Below, one piece after another: positions 1 through 6,967 of a stretch of 33,059 nucleotides of DNA. Source of the DNA: JBDTME01 sp964583795 (GTDB lineage: Bacteria > Patescibacteriota > Microgenomatia > UBA1400 > PJMF01). The notes below the pieces were generated by a model. It worked only from the letters and a program-made list of their open reading frames with translations. It had not been told where the DNA came from and did no database searches. The translations under genes were made by a program, and so were the position numbers. The stretch lies in NCBI GenBank assembly GCA_964583795.1, contig CAZOWX010000021.1, positions 1-33,059 of the forward strand, in the 5' to 3' direction. The first letter of the stretch is position 1. Every line of letters begins with the position of its first letter.

Positions 1-2
1 AA

Positions 3-1145
3 AATATTTCAGTCTTAGTCCCGCAAAAACACACTGGAGAGCTGTGTTTGGACTGCATCAACGACAAGACATTATTCAAACAACTTGTAGATATTGGAAA
101 GTCACATGGCCAGCTCACAGTACTTTCCTACTCTGCCACACCACAACTGTATACCCTTATTGCACAGCTGGAAAAACATGGCGTAACAGTACGCACCCCC
201 AATGCCCCAGCACTCAAGGATTCTTGGACTGTGAACTTTTTGGGCAGTAAGACCGGGTTTCGCCAATTGATTCAAAAGTATCGTCACCTCAACACAAACT
301 TAATTATGGCAGACGGCATCATTTGTGACGGCATCGAACAAATTGCTCAAGTAGCCACACATAAGTATCTTGAAGAAAACGGTGTTGTGATAAAAACCAA
401 CAAAGGTCACTCTGGTGCTGGAGTGCTCATCTACGTACCCGACGAGCTGCCCCACGAATACGAAACATGCCGGAAAGCCATCATGACGACCTTGAAAAAA
501 AATAGTTACTGGGATCTGTTTCCGGTGGTGATTGAAAGCTATGTCAAACCCGACTTATCGCTCGGCGGTGGATTTCCCAACGTTGAGTGCCGTGTGCGAG
601 AAAGCGGCACTGTCGAAATTCTCTATGATTGCGGTATGCGTATGAGTGACCAAGGAGTATTTCAAGGCGTAGAAATTCAAGAAAAAGTACTCCCTAAAAA
701 AGTCCACACCACCTTTTCTCAGCTTGGTCAATTTATTGGCCGCTTGTACAGCAAGCTGGGATACCGCGGTTACTTTGATATTGATTTTATCGCAGGAGCT
801 GATCACAAACTGTACATTACCGAATCAAACGTCCGTCAAACAGGCGGCACCTATGCATACGAAGCTACTCGACGGTTGATGGGACTGCATTTCATGACAG
901 AGTGTTACAGTGCATCCAACTCTGGTTTTCCATTGGAAACAAAACGCGAAGTCAAATTTAACGAGGTAAAAGCACTGCTGGAGCCGGTGCTATTTAATCG
1001 AAAAACCAAAGAAGGAATCGTTCTCACCACAGCCAATAAGCTGCGTCAGCATCAACTGGGTTATATTGTTTTTGGAAAAAATAAGCAAAGCGCACATGAG
1101 ATTGAAGAGCAAATGAAAGAGTTGCTCAGGGGGTTGGGGCAGTGA
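3..1145 (+). CDS. PGM1-type ATP-grasp ligase, 5' partial
   Basis: The reading frame is open from the left edge (base 3) with no stop, so the apparent TTG start at 48 is internal and about 380 residues of a longer protein are visible. The C-terminal part has ATP-grasp features: an IKTNKGHSG nucleotide-binding segment, then GYFDIDFI, then LYITESNVRQTGGT, which supplies the acidic and Asn metal/ATP ligands followed by Arg. The arrangement resembles the pre-ATP-grasp peptide ligases related to PGM1, which join amino acids to carboxylate acceptors; the substrate cannot be told from sequence. It ends in TGA at 1143-1145, followed by repeats. A second, different ATP-grasp gene lies at 22876-23709. 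The family call is fairly secure, the exact reaction is not. Confidence 0.75.
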   Translation, partial: NISVLVPQKHTGELCLDCINDKTLFKQLVDIGKSHGQLTVLSYSATPQLYTLIAQLEKHGVTVRTPNAPALKDSWTVNFLGSKTGFRQLIQKYRHLNTNLIMADGIICDGIEQIAQVATHKYLEENGVVIKTNKGHSGAGVLIYVPDELPHEYETCRKAIMTTLKKNSYWDLFPVVIESYVKPDLSLGGGFPNVECRVRESGTVEILYDCGMRMSDQGVFQGVEIQEKVLPKKVHTTFSQLGQFIGRLYSKLGYRGYFDIDFIAGADHKLYITESNVRQTGGTYAYEATRRLMGLHFMTECYSASNSGFPLETKREVKFNEVKALLEPVLFNRKTKEGIVLTTANKLRQHQLGYIVFGKNKQSAHEIEEQMKELLRGLGQ

Positions 1146-1224
1146 GTTAATAGTAGACAGTGGAACAGTTAACAGTTTCATTGCAAATTTTGATGTTTAC
1201 GTTGTGAGAGGAAAATAAAAAAGT

Positions 1225-1329
1225 CGTCATCCTGAACAGTTTAGTGAGCCTGCCGCCAATAGGCGGGCGAGCGAACCAAACGGATTCAGGATCTGATCTA
1301 GGAATAGTATTTCGTAAGCAAAACTTTAT
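1225..1329. repeat. Dispersed palindromic repeat, GTCATCCTGAA subtype, copy 1
   Basis: This copy runs from CGTCATCCTGAACAGT to TTCAGGATCTGAT and on to TTTCGTAAGCA. The outer arms CCTGAA and TTCAGG pair. Inner arms built on GCCTGCCGCC and GGCGGGC also pair. A second copy lies in the opposite orientation at 4101-4207, so the two bracket the hypC to maturation-protease gene group. It occupies most of the gene-free interval 1146-1462. Confidence 0.85.
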
Positions 1330-1383
1330 GTGTCATCTGTTAGTTACTTCTCTTGATCGAAATTAAGCACTCTGACTTTAGAC

Positions 1384-1408
1384 CCCGAATCGAATTCGGG
1401 ATGACGGG
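1384..1408. repeat. Short GATGACG-type palindrome
   Basis: CCCGAAT, CGA, ATTCGGG forms a perfect 7-base-pair hairpin followed by ATGACGGGC. This matches the end structure of the longer GTCATCC repeats in the window, so it is probably a minimal or decayed member. Confidence 0.65.
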
Positions 1409-1419
1409 CATTTCCTAAT

Positions 1420-1447
1420 CCCTAAACCCTAAACCCTAAACCCTAAA
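1420..1447. repeat. Four tandem copies of CCCTAAA
   Basis: Four exact 7-base units (1420-1426, 1427-1433, 1434-1440, 1441-1447) sit directly upstream of the hypC -10 box. A two-unit relative is at 22248-22260, and CCTAA-rich runs recur at 4212-4258. Confidence 0.9.
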
Positions 1448-1450
1448 TGC

Positions 1451-1456
1451 TATACT
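1451..1456 (+). promoter_or_regulatory. -10 box of a leaderless hypC promoter
   Basis: TATACT is followed by exactly six bases and then the hypC ATG at 1463. There is no room for a Shine-Dalgarno site if transcription starts at the usual distance, so the mRNA is probably leaderless. Confidence 0.7.
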
Positions 1457-1462
1457 ATCCTC

Positions 1463-1666
1463 ATGTGCTTCGCACTTCCCTTTCACATCACTGAAATTCA
1501 CGGCAAAACAGCCACAAATAACCAAGGCAAAAAAATCAAACTTGATTTAGTCGGTCAGTGCAGTGTTGGCGAGTATGTTCTCGTCCAAGCTGACATTGCG
1601 ATTGAAAAAATAGATAAAGAGAGGGCGCAAGCAATTGCGCAGCAGATGAAGAAAAGTAGTCAGTAG
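1463..1666 (+). CDS. hypC: HypC/HupF family hydrogenase maturation chaperone
   Basis: This 67-residue protein begins MCFALPFHITEI. It matches the HypC signature, in which Met-Cys at the N-terminus (the Cys exposed after Met removal) carries the Fe(CN)2CO precursor and escorts it to the hydrogenase large subunit. The following small beta-barrel pattern (KIKLDLVGQCSVGEYVLVQADIAIEKI) and the helical tail (EKIDKERAQAIAQQMKK) also fit. It is slightly shorter than typical HypC (about 75-90 residues). The start is fixed by the Met-Cys motif and by TATACT six bases upstream. It is the first gene of a plus-strand group with a DUF6390-like protein and a maturation protease, convergent with the hydrogenase structural genes. 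No hypA, B, D, E or F is in the window. Confidence 0.88.
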   Translation: MCFALPFHITEIHGKTATNNQGKKIKLDLVGQCSVGEYVLVQADIAIEKIDKERAQAIAQQMKKSSQ

Positions 1667-1675
1667 TTCCTCCTC

Positions 1676-1747
1676 CGCTCCCACTTCGTCCCGCACTGCG
1701 GGACTACGAGAGGACACAGTAAAGCTACGGCGGACGCAGCAGTAGTC
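1676..1747. repeat. Dispersed repeat with AGCTACGGCGG core
   Basis: CTCCGCTCCCACTTCGTCCC, then GCACTGCGGGACTACGAGAG, then AAAGCTACGGCGGACGCAGC. Related sequence recurs at 22523-22545, 26548-26592 and 28381-28412. In other bacterial proteomes this repeat type is often read as an SFAEATAG peptide. Confidence 0.6.
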
Positions 1748-1847
1748 AATTTTCTACAAGCATCGATTCTTGTAACCCCACCAACTCAATTCAAGCACCA
1801 AAAAATCTATCATCTATAATCCCCTATCTACCACATACCACATACGA

Positions 1848-1853
1848 TATACT
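1848..1853 (+). promoter_or_regulatory. -10 box of a leaderless DMT permease promoter
   Basis: TATACT lies six bases before the ATG at 1860, the same geometry as hypC. Confidence 0.7.
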
Positions 1854-1859
1854 AATGTG

Positions 1860-2765
1860 ATGTTCAAAAAAGGTCTCTTTCTCGCAGTTATTACCGCTTT
1901 CATCTCAGGAGTTTCCAACTTTGTTGGCAAAATTGCTGTTTTGGGAATGGATCCGTTGCTGTTTACAACATTGAAGAATTTTGGCGCTTTTGCTTTGCTC
2001 TTTGTTTTTTTTACTGGTCTCAAATCTACTCGTTCGCAAGTGCTTCACAAACCAAACCGTAATGAATTAAGAAACTTACTTATGATTGCGCTTATCGGTG
2101 GCTCGCTGCCCTTTTACTTGTTTTTTGAAGGCTTGCGGCAGATTCCGGCAATCAACGGAGCGTTGATTCACAAATCACTGATTGTCTGGGTAGCATTAAT
2201 GGCTTGGCCAATTCTGGGTGAAAAGCTGTCACAAAAACAACTTGCTGGAGTTGCGCTCTTGTTTGCCAGTAACTTCTTGATTGGTGGATTTACTCGCTTT
2301 ACTTTCGGTCAAGGTGAGTTGATGGTCTTGGCAGCCACGCTGCTGTGGTCGGTCGAAAACATCATCGCCAAAAAGACGCTTTCAACTGTTTCTCCAGCTC
2401 AACTAAGCCTCTGGCGTATGGGTGGCGGTGGACTCATTTTGTTAGCAATGCTACTGCTTCGTGGGACACCTGTAATTTCGCTTTCACTTTCTCAACTTGG
2501 CATCGTAGTTGTTACAAGCGCACTACTCTTTGGCTATGTGGCTACCTGGTATCAAGCCCTTGCGACCAATAAAGTCACTACGGTTGCTTGTATTCTTGTT
2601 GGCGCCACAGTTGTTACGAACTTACTCAGTGCTTTGTTTGTCACTCACACCATTTCACTGCCTTTGTTGTCACAAACAGTTGCAATTATTGCAGGAGTTG
2701 CTTTGGTGGTACTTACTGGGAAAAAAGAACTGGACACAGTCAAACCACAACCTGCACTCTCATGA
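1860..2765 (+). CDS. EamA/DMT-superfamily permease
   Basis: This 301-residue protein has about ten hydrophobic helices in two repeated halves, the EamA (DUF6) layout of drug/metabolite transporters. The first half holds the PLLFTTLKNFGAFALLFVFF and LRQIPAINGALIHKSLIVW segments, with WPILGEKLSQKQLAG at its end. The second half begins around GELMVLAATLLWSVENIIAKK. It should sit in the inner membrane and move a small metabolite; the substrate is unknown. ATG at 1860 is preferred over GTG at 1857 because TATACT lies six bases upstream of it. Its stop overlaps the next start (ATGA at 2762-2765), so it is translationally coupled to the DUF6390-like gene. Why a DMT permease sits inside a hydrogenase maturation group is unclear. 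Confidence 0.85.
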   Translation: MFKKGLFLAVITAFISGVSNFVGKIAVLGMDPLLFTTLKNFGAFALLFVFFTGLKSTRSQVLHKPNRNELRNLLMIALIGGSLPFYLFFEGLRQIPAINGALIHKSLIVWVALMAWPILGEKLSQKQLAGVALLFASNFLIGGFTRFTFGQGELMVLAATLLWSVENIIAKKTLSTVSPAQLSLWRMGGGGLILLAMLLLRGTPVISLSLSQLGIVVVTSALLFGYVATWYQALATNKVTTVACILVGATVVTNLLSALFVTHTISLPLLSQTVAIIAGVALVVLTGKKELDTVKPQPALS

Positions 2766-3475
2766 ACGGGACACTGTTGTGCGCACGCTACGCATTTCCT
2801 CCAAATTACTTTCAATACTGTGGACCTGATGAAAACGAAAGACTGCGAGAGTACTTGCATGATCAGGATGAAGATCCCAAACCGAGAAAACTACTCAGTG
2901 AGTTTGGCACTTTGTACTCATATCTCTCTACAATAGCGCATGCCAATGCAATTGCCGATCCACTTGATCCTCGCGTTGTATCCGCCTACTGGATTGGCAA
3001 CTCACTGCTTGAACAACTTTCCCCAGAACACATGTATCAGGAGCTAAAAGTTGGCCAGCAGTTGGAACAACGGCTACCGAAACAGTATCGCAAATGGTTG
3101 TACCCGAAGGTTGAGTCAGCTCGATTGCATCACAGTTTCCATGTGATGAATGTGTTTTTGCGCACTGGACACTTGATTTTGCCAGTGACAGTGGAAAGTA
3201 TGGATAACTGTCGTATCGGTTGGGGTAAAGTTATTAAAATTACTGACGACTCAATCACTGTTTCCTCGCAGCGAATTGTCCTCACTGATGGAAAACTCAC
3301 CATGAAGACAAATATAAAGCGAAAACTCCAGACTACAAACACAACACAATATCACATTGGTGACTTGGTGAGTTATCATTGGAACTGGGTGTGTGATGTG
3401 CTTACTGAAAACGATGTCAAACAGCTTGAGCATTACACGCTTCTAAGTATGAAATTAGCAAATAGCACGCTCTGA
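2762..3475 (+). CDS. DUF6390-like hydrogenase-associated protein
   Basis: This 237-residue soluble protein starts at the ATG inside the ATGA overlap with the upstream permease. The N-terminus MNGTLLCARYAFPPNYFQYCG, the central LSTIAHANAIADPLDPRVV and the AYWIGNSLL segment match my recollection of DUF6390, a family found beside [NiFe]-hydrogenase large subunits and HypC in actinobacteria and other lineages. A second conserved-looking part is LHHSFHVMNVFLRTGH, with its paired histidines. No enzyme activity is established for the family that I know of. Its position between hypC and the maturation-protease gene supports a role in assembling or handling the hydrogenase. The family assignment is from memory of motifs and should be checked by profile search. 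Confidence 0.6.
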   Translation: MNGTLLCARYAFPPNYFQYCGPDENERLREYLHDQDEDPKPRKLLSEFGTLYSYLSTIAHANAIADPLDPRVVSAYWIGNSLLEQLSPEHMYQELKVGQQLEQRLPKQYRKWLYPKVESARLHHSFHVMNVFLRTGHLILPVTVESMDNCRIGWGKVIKITDDSITVSSQRIVLTDGKLTMKTNIKRKLQTTNTTQYHIGDLVSYHWNWVCDVLTENDVKQLEHYTLLSMKLANSTL

Positions 3476-3480
3476 AAAAA

Positions 3481-3548
3481 GTGGTTGAGTTGTTGTGTTG
3501 TTAAGTGGTTAAAACCCAACAACACAACAACCTAACCACTCAACAACC
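3481..3548. repeat. GTT/AAC-rich inverted repeat, copy 1
   Basis: TTGTTGTGTTGTT (3490-3502) pairs perfectly with AACAACACAACAA (3518-3530). The element continues as CCTAACCACTCAACAAC, which nearly recurs in the right arm at 5670-5691. It fills the gap between the DUF6390-like gene and the maturation-protease gene. Confidence 0.8.
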
Positions 3549-3962
3549 ATGCAAATCACCCTCATCGGCAACCAAGATCTCGCAATTGACTCTAGCGTTG
3601 TACTGGCGTTACCTGAACTACAAGAGCTCTTTCCCAATCATCATTTTATTCATCAAGACCCCACGGAAAACCTCGCCATCCCCGATCACAACTGGATTAT
3701 CATCGATGTCGCACAAGGAATTGATGCTATTACCGTTTTTCACACGCTAGAGCGATTCACTGGTAGCAAATCACTCACTGCTCATGACTATGATTTGTAC
3801 ACTGATTTAAAACTCATGCAAAAAACTCGGACGCTTCCTGATTTCACCATCATTGCTGTACCGATCTTTTATACAAAAGAAGATGTGGTTGAAAAATTGC
3901 CGGGAGTGTTGGAACACGTTTTAGCAAAAGACATAAAGAAGGCGTCATCCTCGACCCGATGA
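3549..3962 (+). CDS. Hydrogenase maturation protease-like protein (COG0680-like, divergent)
   Basis: This 137-residue protein opens with ITLIGNQDLAIDSSVVLALP, a variant of the GN-x-D-L-x-x-D-S opening of Ni,Fe-hydrogenase maturation factors. WIIIDVAQGIDAITVF (a second acidic position) and SLTAHDYDLYTDLKLMQK (His-Asp-x-Asp-Leu) follow. In the classic HycI/HyaD proteases, acidic residues and a His bind the nickel of the immature large subunit. The C-terminus KKASSSTR and the TGA at 3960-3962 lie inside a dispersed repeat, so the native end has been replaced. Its neighbours are the DUF6390-like gene upstream and the hydrogenase large subunit convergent downstream. No Shine-Dalgarno site is seen; a GTT/AAC hairpin immediately precedes the ATG. 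Confidence 0.6.
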   Translation: MQITLIGNQDLAIDSSVVLALPELQELFPNHHFIHQDPTENLAIPDHNWIIIDVAQGIDAITVFHTLERFTGSKSLTAHDYDLYTDLKLMQKTRTLPDFTIIAVPIFYTKEDVVEKLPGVLEHVLAKDIKKASSSTR

Positions 3963-4014
3963 ATGAACCTGGCCCCGCACTGCGGGATGAAGCCATCGAG
4001 CATCGGGGATCCAT
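3944..4014. repeat. Dispersed palindromic repeat, GTCATCCTCGA subtype, copy 1
   Basis: It begins GTCATCCTCGACCCG, contains CCCCGCACTGCGGGA, and ends GAGCATCGGGGATCCAT. Copies with the same ends and different centres lie at 25913-25984 and, inverted, 26343-26412. The 5' end overlaps the last codons and stop of the maturation-protease gene. Confidence 0.85.
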
Positions 4015-4100
4015 TTCAGCACATTTGCGCAACAGTAAAACATTTTCATGTCTGAGTGAATAAATTGCTCGCTTTGTAATGTTGAAACGATAGGCGATGG

Positions 4101-4207
4101 ATAAGATCCTGCTTACGAAACACAATTCCCTAATCAGATCCTGAACCCGTCTGGCTCGCTTGCCTGCCTGTCGGCTTGGCAGGCTCACTAGACTGTTCAG
4201 GATGACG
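4101..4207. repeat. Dispersed palindromic repeat, GTCATCCTGAA subtype, copy 2 (inverted)
   Basis: Read on the minus strand it gives GTCATCCTGAACAGTCTAG, GCCTGCC, GGCAGGCAAGCGAGCC, TTCAGGATCTGAT and TTTCGTAAGCA, matching 1225-1329 nearly base for base. Confidence 0.85.
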
Positions 4208-4211
4208 CGCA

Positions 4212-4258
4212 TTTCCTGACGTCTGACACCTAACTGCTGACCCCTGACACCTAAGCAA
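4212..4258. repeat. CTGACACCTAA low-complexity direct repeats
   Basis: CTGACGTCTGACACCTAACT is followed by GCTGACCCCTGACACCTAAGC. The stop codon of the hydrogenase large subunit (TAG, minus strand, 4251-4253) falls in the last unit. Confidence 0.6.
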
Positions 4259-5546
4259 CATCCCACTTCACTTTCAAGAAGTGCGAGGCACAGCTCATGC
4301 ATGGATCGTACGCTCTGATTAACTCCTCAATTTTAAACTCCAGCTCTTTGCGATCCACATCAAGATTATTTTGCACGTAATTGCCAATATCTTTCGTGAT
4401 ATTCATTTGATTTTGTCCGGTTGGAACCACCACTTGTCCGTCCTTAACAATCTTATTTTCGACAACCAGTTTATAAAACAACAACCCTCTTGGAGCATCA
4501 ATCACCCCAACACCAGTACCCGACTCGCGCGTTGGTTTCACTCTGTCTTCTTTGACAAAGTGAGCTGTTTTCAATAAATCAATACTTTCATCAATACAAT
4601 GCAACACTTCTATTGTTTGGGCTACGTTATTCAGATACACATTGGTTGAAGGAAAAAGCGTCAACACATCACCAATTTCTAGTCGAGTTCGTGCATGGAG
4701 CTGATCTTTGTTCAAGTTCAAACGCGCCAACGAACCAGTCAAATATTCTTGCCCGTTATATGAGTAAGCACTGGCTTGCGAGTACGGCAATACCACATGC
4801 TCAAGATGATCGCGAAACTCACTTTCAGCAATGTGTTGACCATCAGAAGAATAAATTTCACCCTCCAAAAATGACCATGCATCTTTGCCTCGAATCGCCA
4901 TGTAGGTCGTTTCTCGCTCAAACGGCTCAATTTTCTCTAGAAACTTCATCAATAACCGAAGTACTGCTGGTCGGATTGACTCCAATTTTTCGACTAGTTT
5001 TGAGTTTTTCGAATTATCGGGAATCTGCATGAACCCACCAACCGCGGCAAACGGAGCATGCACACTACGTCCAGAAATATAAATCTGCAACTCATTGCCA
5101 ACTGCTTTCACATCAAGTGCATCGTGCAGGTACTGATGTTGCTCAGGATCGTTTTCATCAAAATCAATCAGTGAGTCTTTGCGAAATAAATCTGGCAGTG
5201 CAAATACATACAGGTGCAGCGCATGATCACGAATCATCAGTCCGTTAATCATCAGCTGCTTCATTAATCTGGTCTGCTGACTCACTTCTATACCAAGAGC
5301 TTTTTCAGCCGCTTCGATACTGGCCAACAGATGCGCATTAGAACACGTCCCACAAATTCGACTCACAAACTGTGGCACTGTGGTCGCATCTTTACCGCGC
5401 ATCCCTAATGTGTAAAACCGTTTGTACTCCTGAATCTTGAACTTCACATCAACCACTTTGCCATCACGAACACTCAGATCGAGTCCAGCATCACCTTCAA
5501 TTTTCGAAATTTCATCAATGTTGAGATCAAAATCAATTTGGTGCAT
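4251..5546 (-). CDS. [NiFe]-hydrogenase large (catalytic) subunit
   Basis: The 431-residue protein carries both nickel-binding motifs: RICGTCSNAH (Cys65, Cys68, His72) near the N-terminus and DPCMSCASH (Cys416, Cys419, His422) near the C-terminus, so the active site is intact. The N-terminal KIEGDAGLDLSVRDG also fits. Length and the DPCxxCxxH ending suit the cytoplasmic group 3-like enzymes. Nine residues (FLKVKWDVA) follow the final His: either a short fixed tail or a small peptide removed by the protease encoded convergently. It is downstream of, and co-oriented with, the small subunit gene, with a 197-base gap holding a large hairpin. No FAD/NAD(P)-binding or ferredoxin-like subunits are in the window. 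Start at ATG 5546; no Shine-Dalgarno is visible. Confidence 0.92.
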   Translation of the reverse strand: MHQIDFDLNIDEISKIEGDAGLDLSVRDGKVVDVKFKIQEYKRFYTLGMRGKDATTVPQFVSRICGTCSNAHLLASIEAAEKALGIEVSQQTRLMKQLMINGLMIRDHALHLYVFALPDLFRKDSLIDFDENDPEQHQYLHDALDVKAVGNELQIYISGRSVHAPFAAVGGFMQIPDNSKNSKLVEKLESIRPAVLRLLMKFLEKIEPFERETTYMAIRGKDAWSFLEGEIYSSDGQHIAESEFRDHLEHVVLPYSQASAYSYNGQEYLTGSLARLNLNKDQLHARTRLEIGDVLTLFPSTNVYLNNVAQTIEVLHCIDESIDLLKTAHFVKEDRVKPTRESGTGVGVIDAPRGLLFYKLVVENKIVKDGQVVVPTGQNQMNITKDIGNYVQNNLDVDRKELEFKIEELIRAYDPCMSCASHFLKVKWDVA

Positions 5547-5627
5547 AGGGGTACTACTTTTAAGTATTCTTTATAAAACTACGTTAACCAACAAACAAGA
5601 TTACCAATGTCAACTGACAGTTGTTTA

Positions 5628-5691
5628 GTTGTTGGGTGGTTAGGTTGTTGCACATATTAATGTGCACATAACAACACAACCACTCAACAAC
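5628..5691. repeat. GTT/AAC-rich inverted repeat, copy 2, large cruciform
   Basis: The 22-base arms at 5628-5649 and 5670-5691 are complementary with three mismatches. The loop holds a second, perfect palindrome: TGCACAT (5649-5655), ATTA, ATGTGCA (5660-5666). It lies between the small subunit gene and the large subunit gene, both on the minus strand, so it would be transcribed in any bicistronic mRNA. Confidence 0.88.
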
Positions 5692-5743
5692 TCTTGCTTC
5701 GACAGCACTAGCTTTAATTTTTTAAAAGCCGTTTTGCTGCTGT

Positions 5744-6253
5744 TTATTTCATGTGTTGCTCTTTAATCGGTACTGGTTCGAAGCCAGCTTCGACAAACAG
5801 ATCATTGAGTGCTTTTAAAAACACCGGCACCACCATCGGGCAACCAACTACCTGGCCATCGACTTGAACAATATCAGATAACTTTCGCACCTTATCAGCA
5901 TACTTAAACCGATCAAGTAAAAACTCAATCTCTTCTTTTCTTTCATCATCAAAATCGTTACGCAATGCAGATGGCATCCCGGTACAGGCGCATGAACCAA
6001 TCGCAATGAGCTTCTTGGACCTAGCTCGAATCTTTTTCAAGTCTTCTGCCTGCTCATCTGCAATAATTGCTCCTTCAACTAGCGCCACATCGAGCATCAG
6101 ATCAGTTTTTTCTTTGCGAAGTACTCTTGCCTCTACAAAATTTATCCGCTCTTTCCAATCAAAAAAGTAATCATTTAAAAGCTCAGTAAACAAAATCGTT
6201 GAGTCTTCACAACAACTAAAGGTAAATATTCCCACATTAATTTTATTTGGCAT
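5744..6253 (-). CDS. [NiFe]-hydrogenase small subunit (NADH:ubiquinone oxidoreductase 20 kDa-like)
   Basis: The 169-residue protein (start at MPNKINVGIFTF) is a short small subunit carrying only the proximal cluster domain. The likely [4Fe-4S] ligands are FSCCEDS (Cys14, Cys15), GSCACTGMPS (Cys88, with Cys90) and GCPMVVP (Cys138). The first motif has adjacent cysteines, as in complex I NuoB, rather than the CxxC of most hydrogenase small subunits. There is no Tat signal and no membrane anchor, consistent with a cytoplasmic enzyme. ATG at 6253 is preferred over the longer reading from 6313 because it starts at the conserved beta strand and has AATAAT seven bases upstream, suggesting a leaderless mRNA. 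It is followed on the same strand by the large subunit. Confidence 0.85.
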   Translation of the reverse strand: MPNKINVGIFTFSCCEDSTILFTELLNDYFFDWKERINFVEARVLRKEKTDLMLDVALVEGAIIADEQAEDLKKIRARSKKLIAIGSCACTGMPSALRNDFDDERKEEIEFLLDRFKYADKVRKLSDIVQVDGQVVGCPMVVPVFLKALNDLFVEAGFEPVPIKEQHMK

Positions 6254-6428
6254 AAAAAGTATTATTGCCCGTTCTCGTGCAAGGTGCAAGCATCGACACG
6301 AACAGTCGATCATTACAAGTTGCTTTTTATCACTTGCTCAAGTCTCAAACTTTGGTTTTTGAATTTATCGTAAAACTGACGAAGTTATGAACCTGTCACC
6401 GCTTAACAAACAATACATAATGTCCTTC

Positions 6429-6929
6429 ATGTCTTGGCTTGTATATGTTCTACTGAGTGTCGCACTCTTCACCGCTTTGAATTTGCTACAACGCAAATTA
6501 GCGATTGATAGTGAAAATCCCCAAGCCATGAGCAGTGCATTCAATCTCAATGGTGGTAGTTTGGCTCTGCTCTTTTTTGTACTATCCAGTAATTTGAGTC
6601 AACTGTCTGTTCCACATACTGTACTACCATGGGTACTGATACTTGCTGCAATAACCTGTTACGGATTATTTGAGCGAGGCAGATTTTTAGTCGCTCAATT
6701 ACTGACTGCTTCGGTGTTTGCCATGATTGCCAACATTACCTTGATTATGGTGGTCATTTTATCGGTTCTCTTCTTGGGTGAAAGTTTAACAGTAGTGAAA
6801 CTCTTTGGAATTGTGTGCATTTTGGGCTCCTTACTTTTGGTAACGTACAAAAAAGAGCAGAAAGCAGTATCCCCAAAAGGCATCTTCCTTGGAGTCGTGA
6901 TTACGATGTTACTTGGAAGTGCTGACTGA
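6429..6929 (+). pseudogene. Truncated EamA/DMT permease
   Basis: The 166-residue frame begins MSWLVYVLLSVALFTALNLL and covers the first five-helix half of a DMT permease, ending FLGESLTVVKLFGIVCILGS. It then enters the start of the second half (KAVSPKGIFLGVVITMLLGSAD) and stops at TGA 6927-6929. A full-length member, such as the one at 1860-2765, would need another 130 or so residues, which I do not find downstream. ATG 6429 is chosen because CATAAT lies seven bases upstream; ATG at 6387 and 6420 are alternatives. It could be a half-size transporter that dimerises, but stopping in the first helix of the second repeat makes decay more likely. It is divergent from the hydrogenase small subunit gene. 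Confidence 0.65.
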
Positions 6930-6967
6930 AAGTCATGAGTTTACAGTTAAGCAACAATAATCGAGTT

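Noticed and set aside
555..806. Minus-strand frame within the ATP-grasp gene
   Set aside because: A shadow of a clear ATP-grasp coding region, with no start signals.
1420..1447. A eukaryotic or linear-chromosome telomere
   Set aside because: Only four units, internal to a gene-dense bacterial segment and next to a promoter; other short arrays are also internal.
2588..2761. Upstream extension of the DUF6390-like gene
   Set aside because: It overlaps the DMT permease in another frame; homology begins at the ATGA overlap (ATG 2762).
3850..4302. Minus-strand open frame of 150 codons
   Set aside because: It crosses the dispersed repeats and overlaps the ends of two real genes; the translation is repeat-derived and not protein-like.
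4613..5032. Plus-strand open frame of 139 codons
   Set aside because: It lies wholly inside the hydrogenase large subunit gene on the other strand and has no promoter, ribosome site or family motif; the minus-strand frame carries both nickel-binding motifs.
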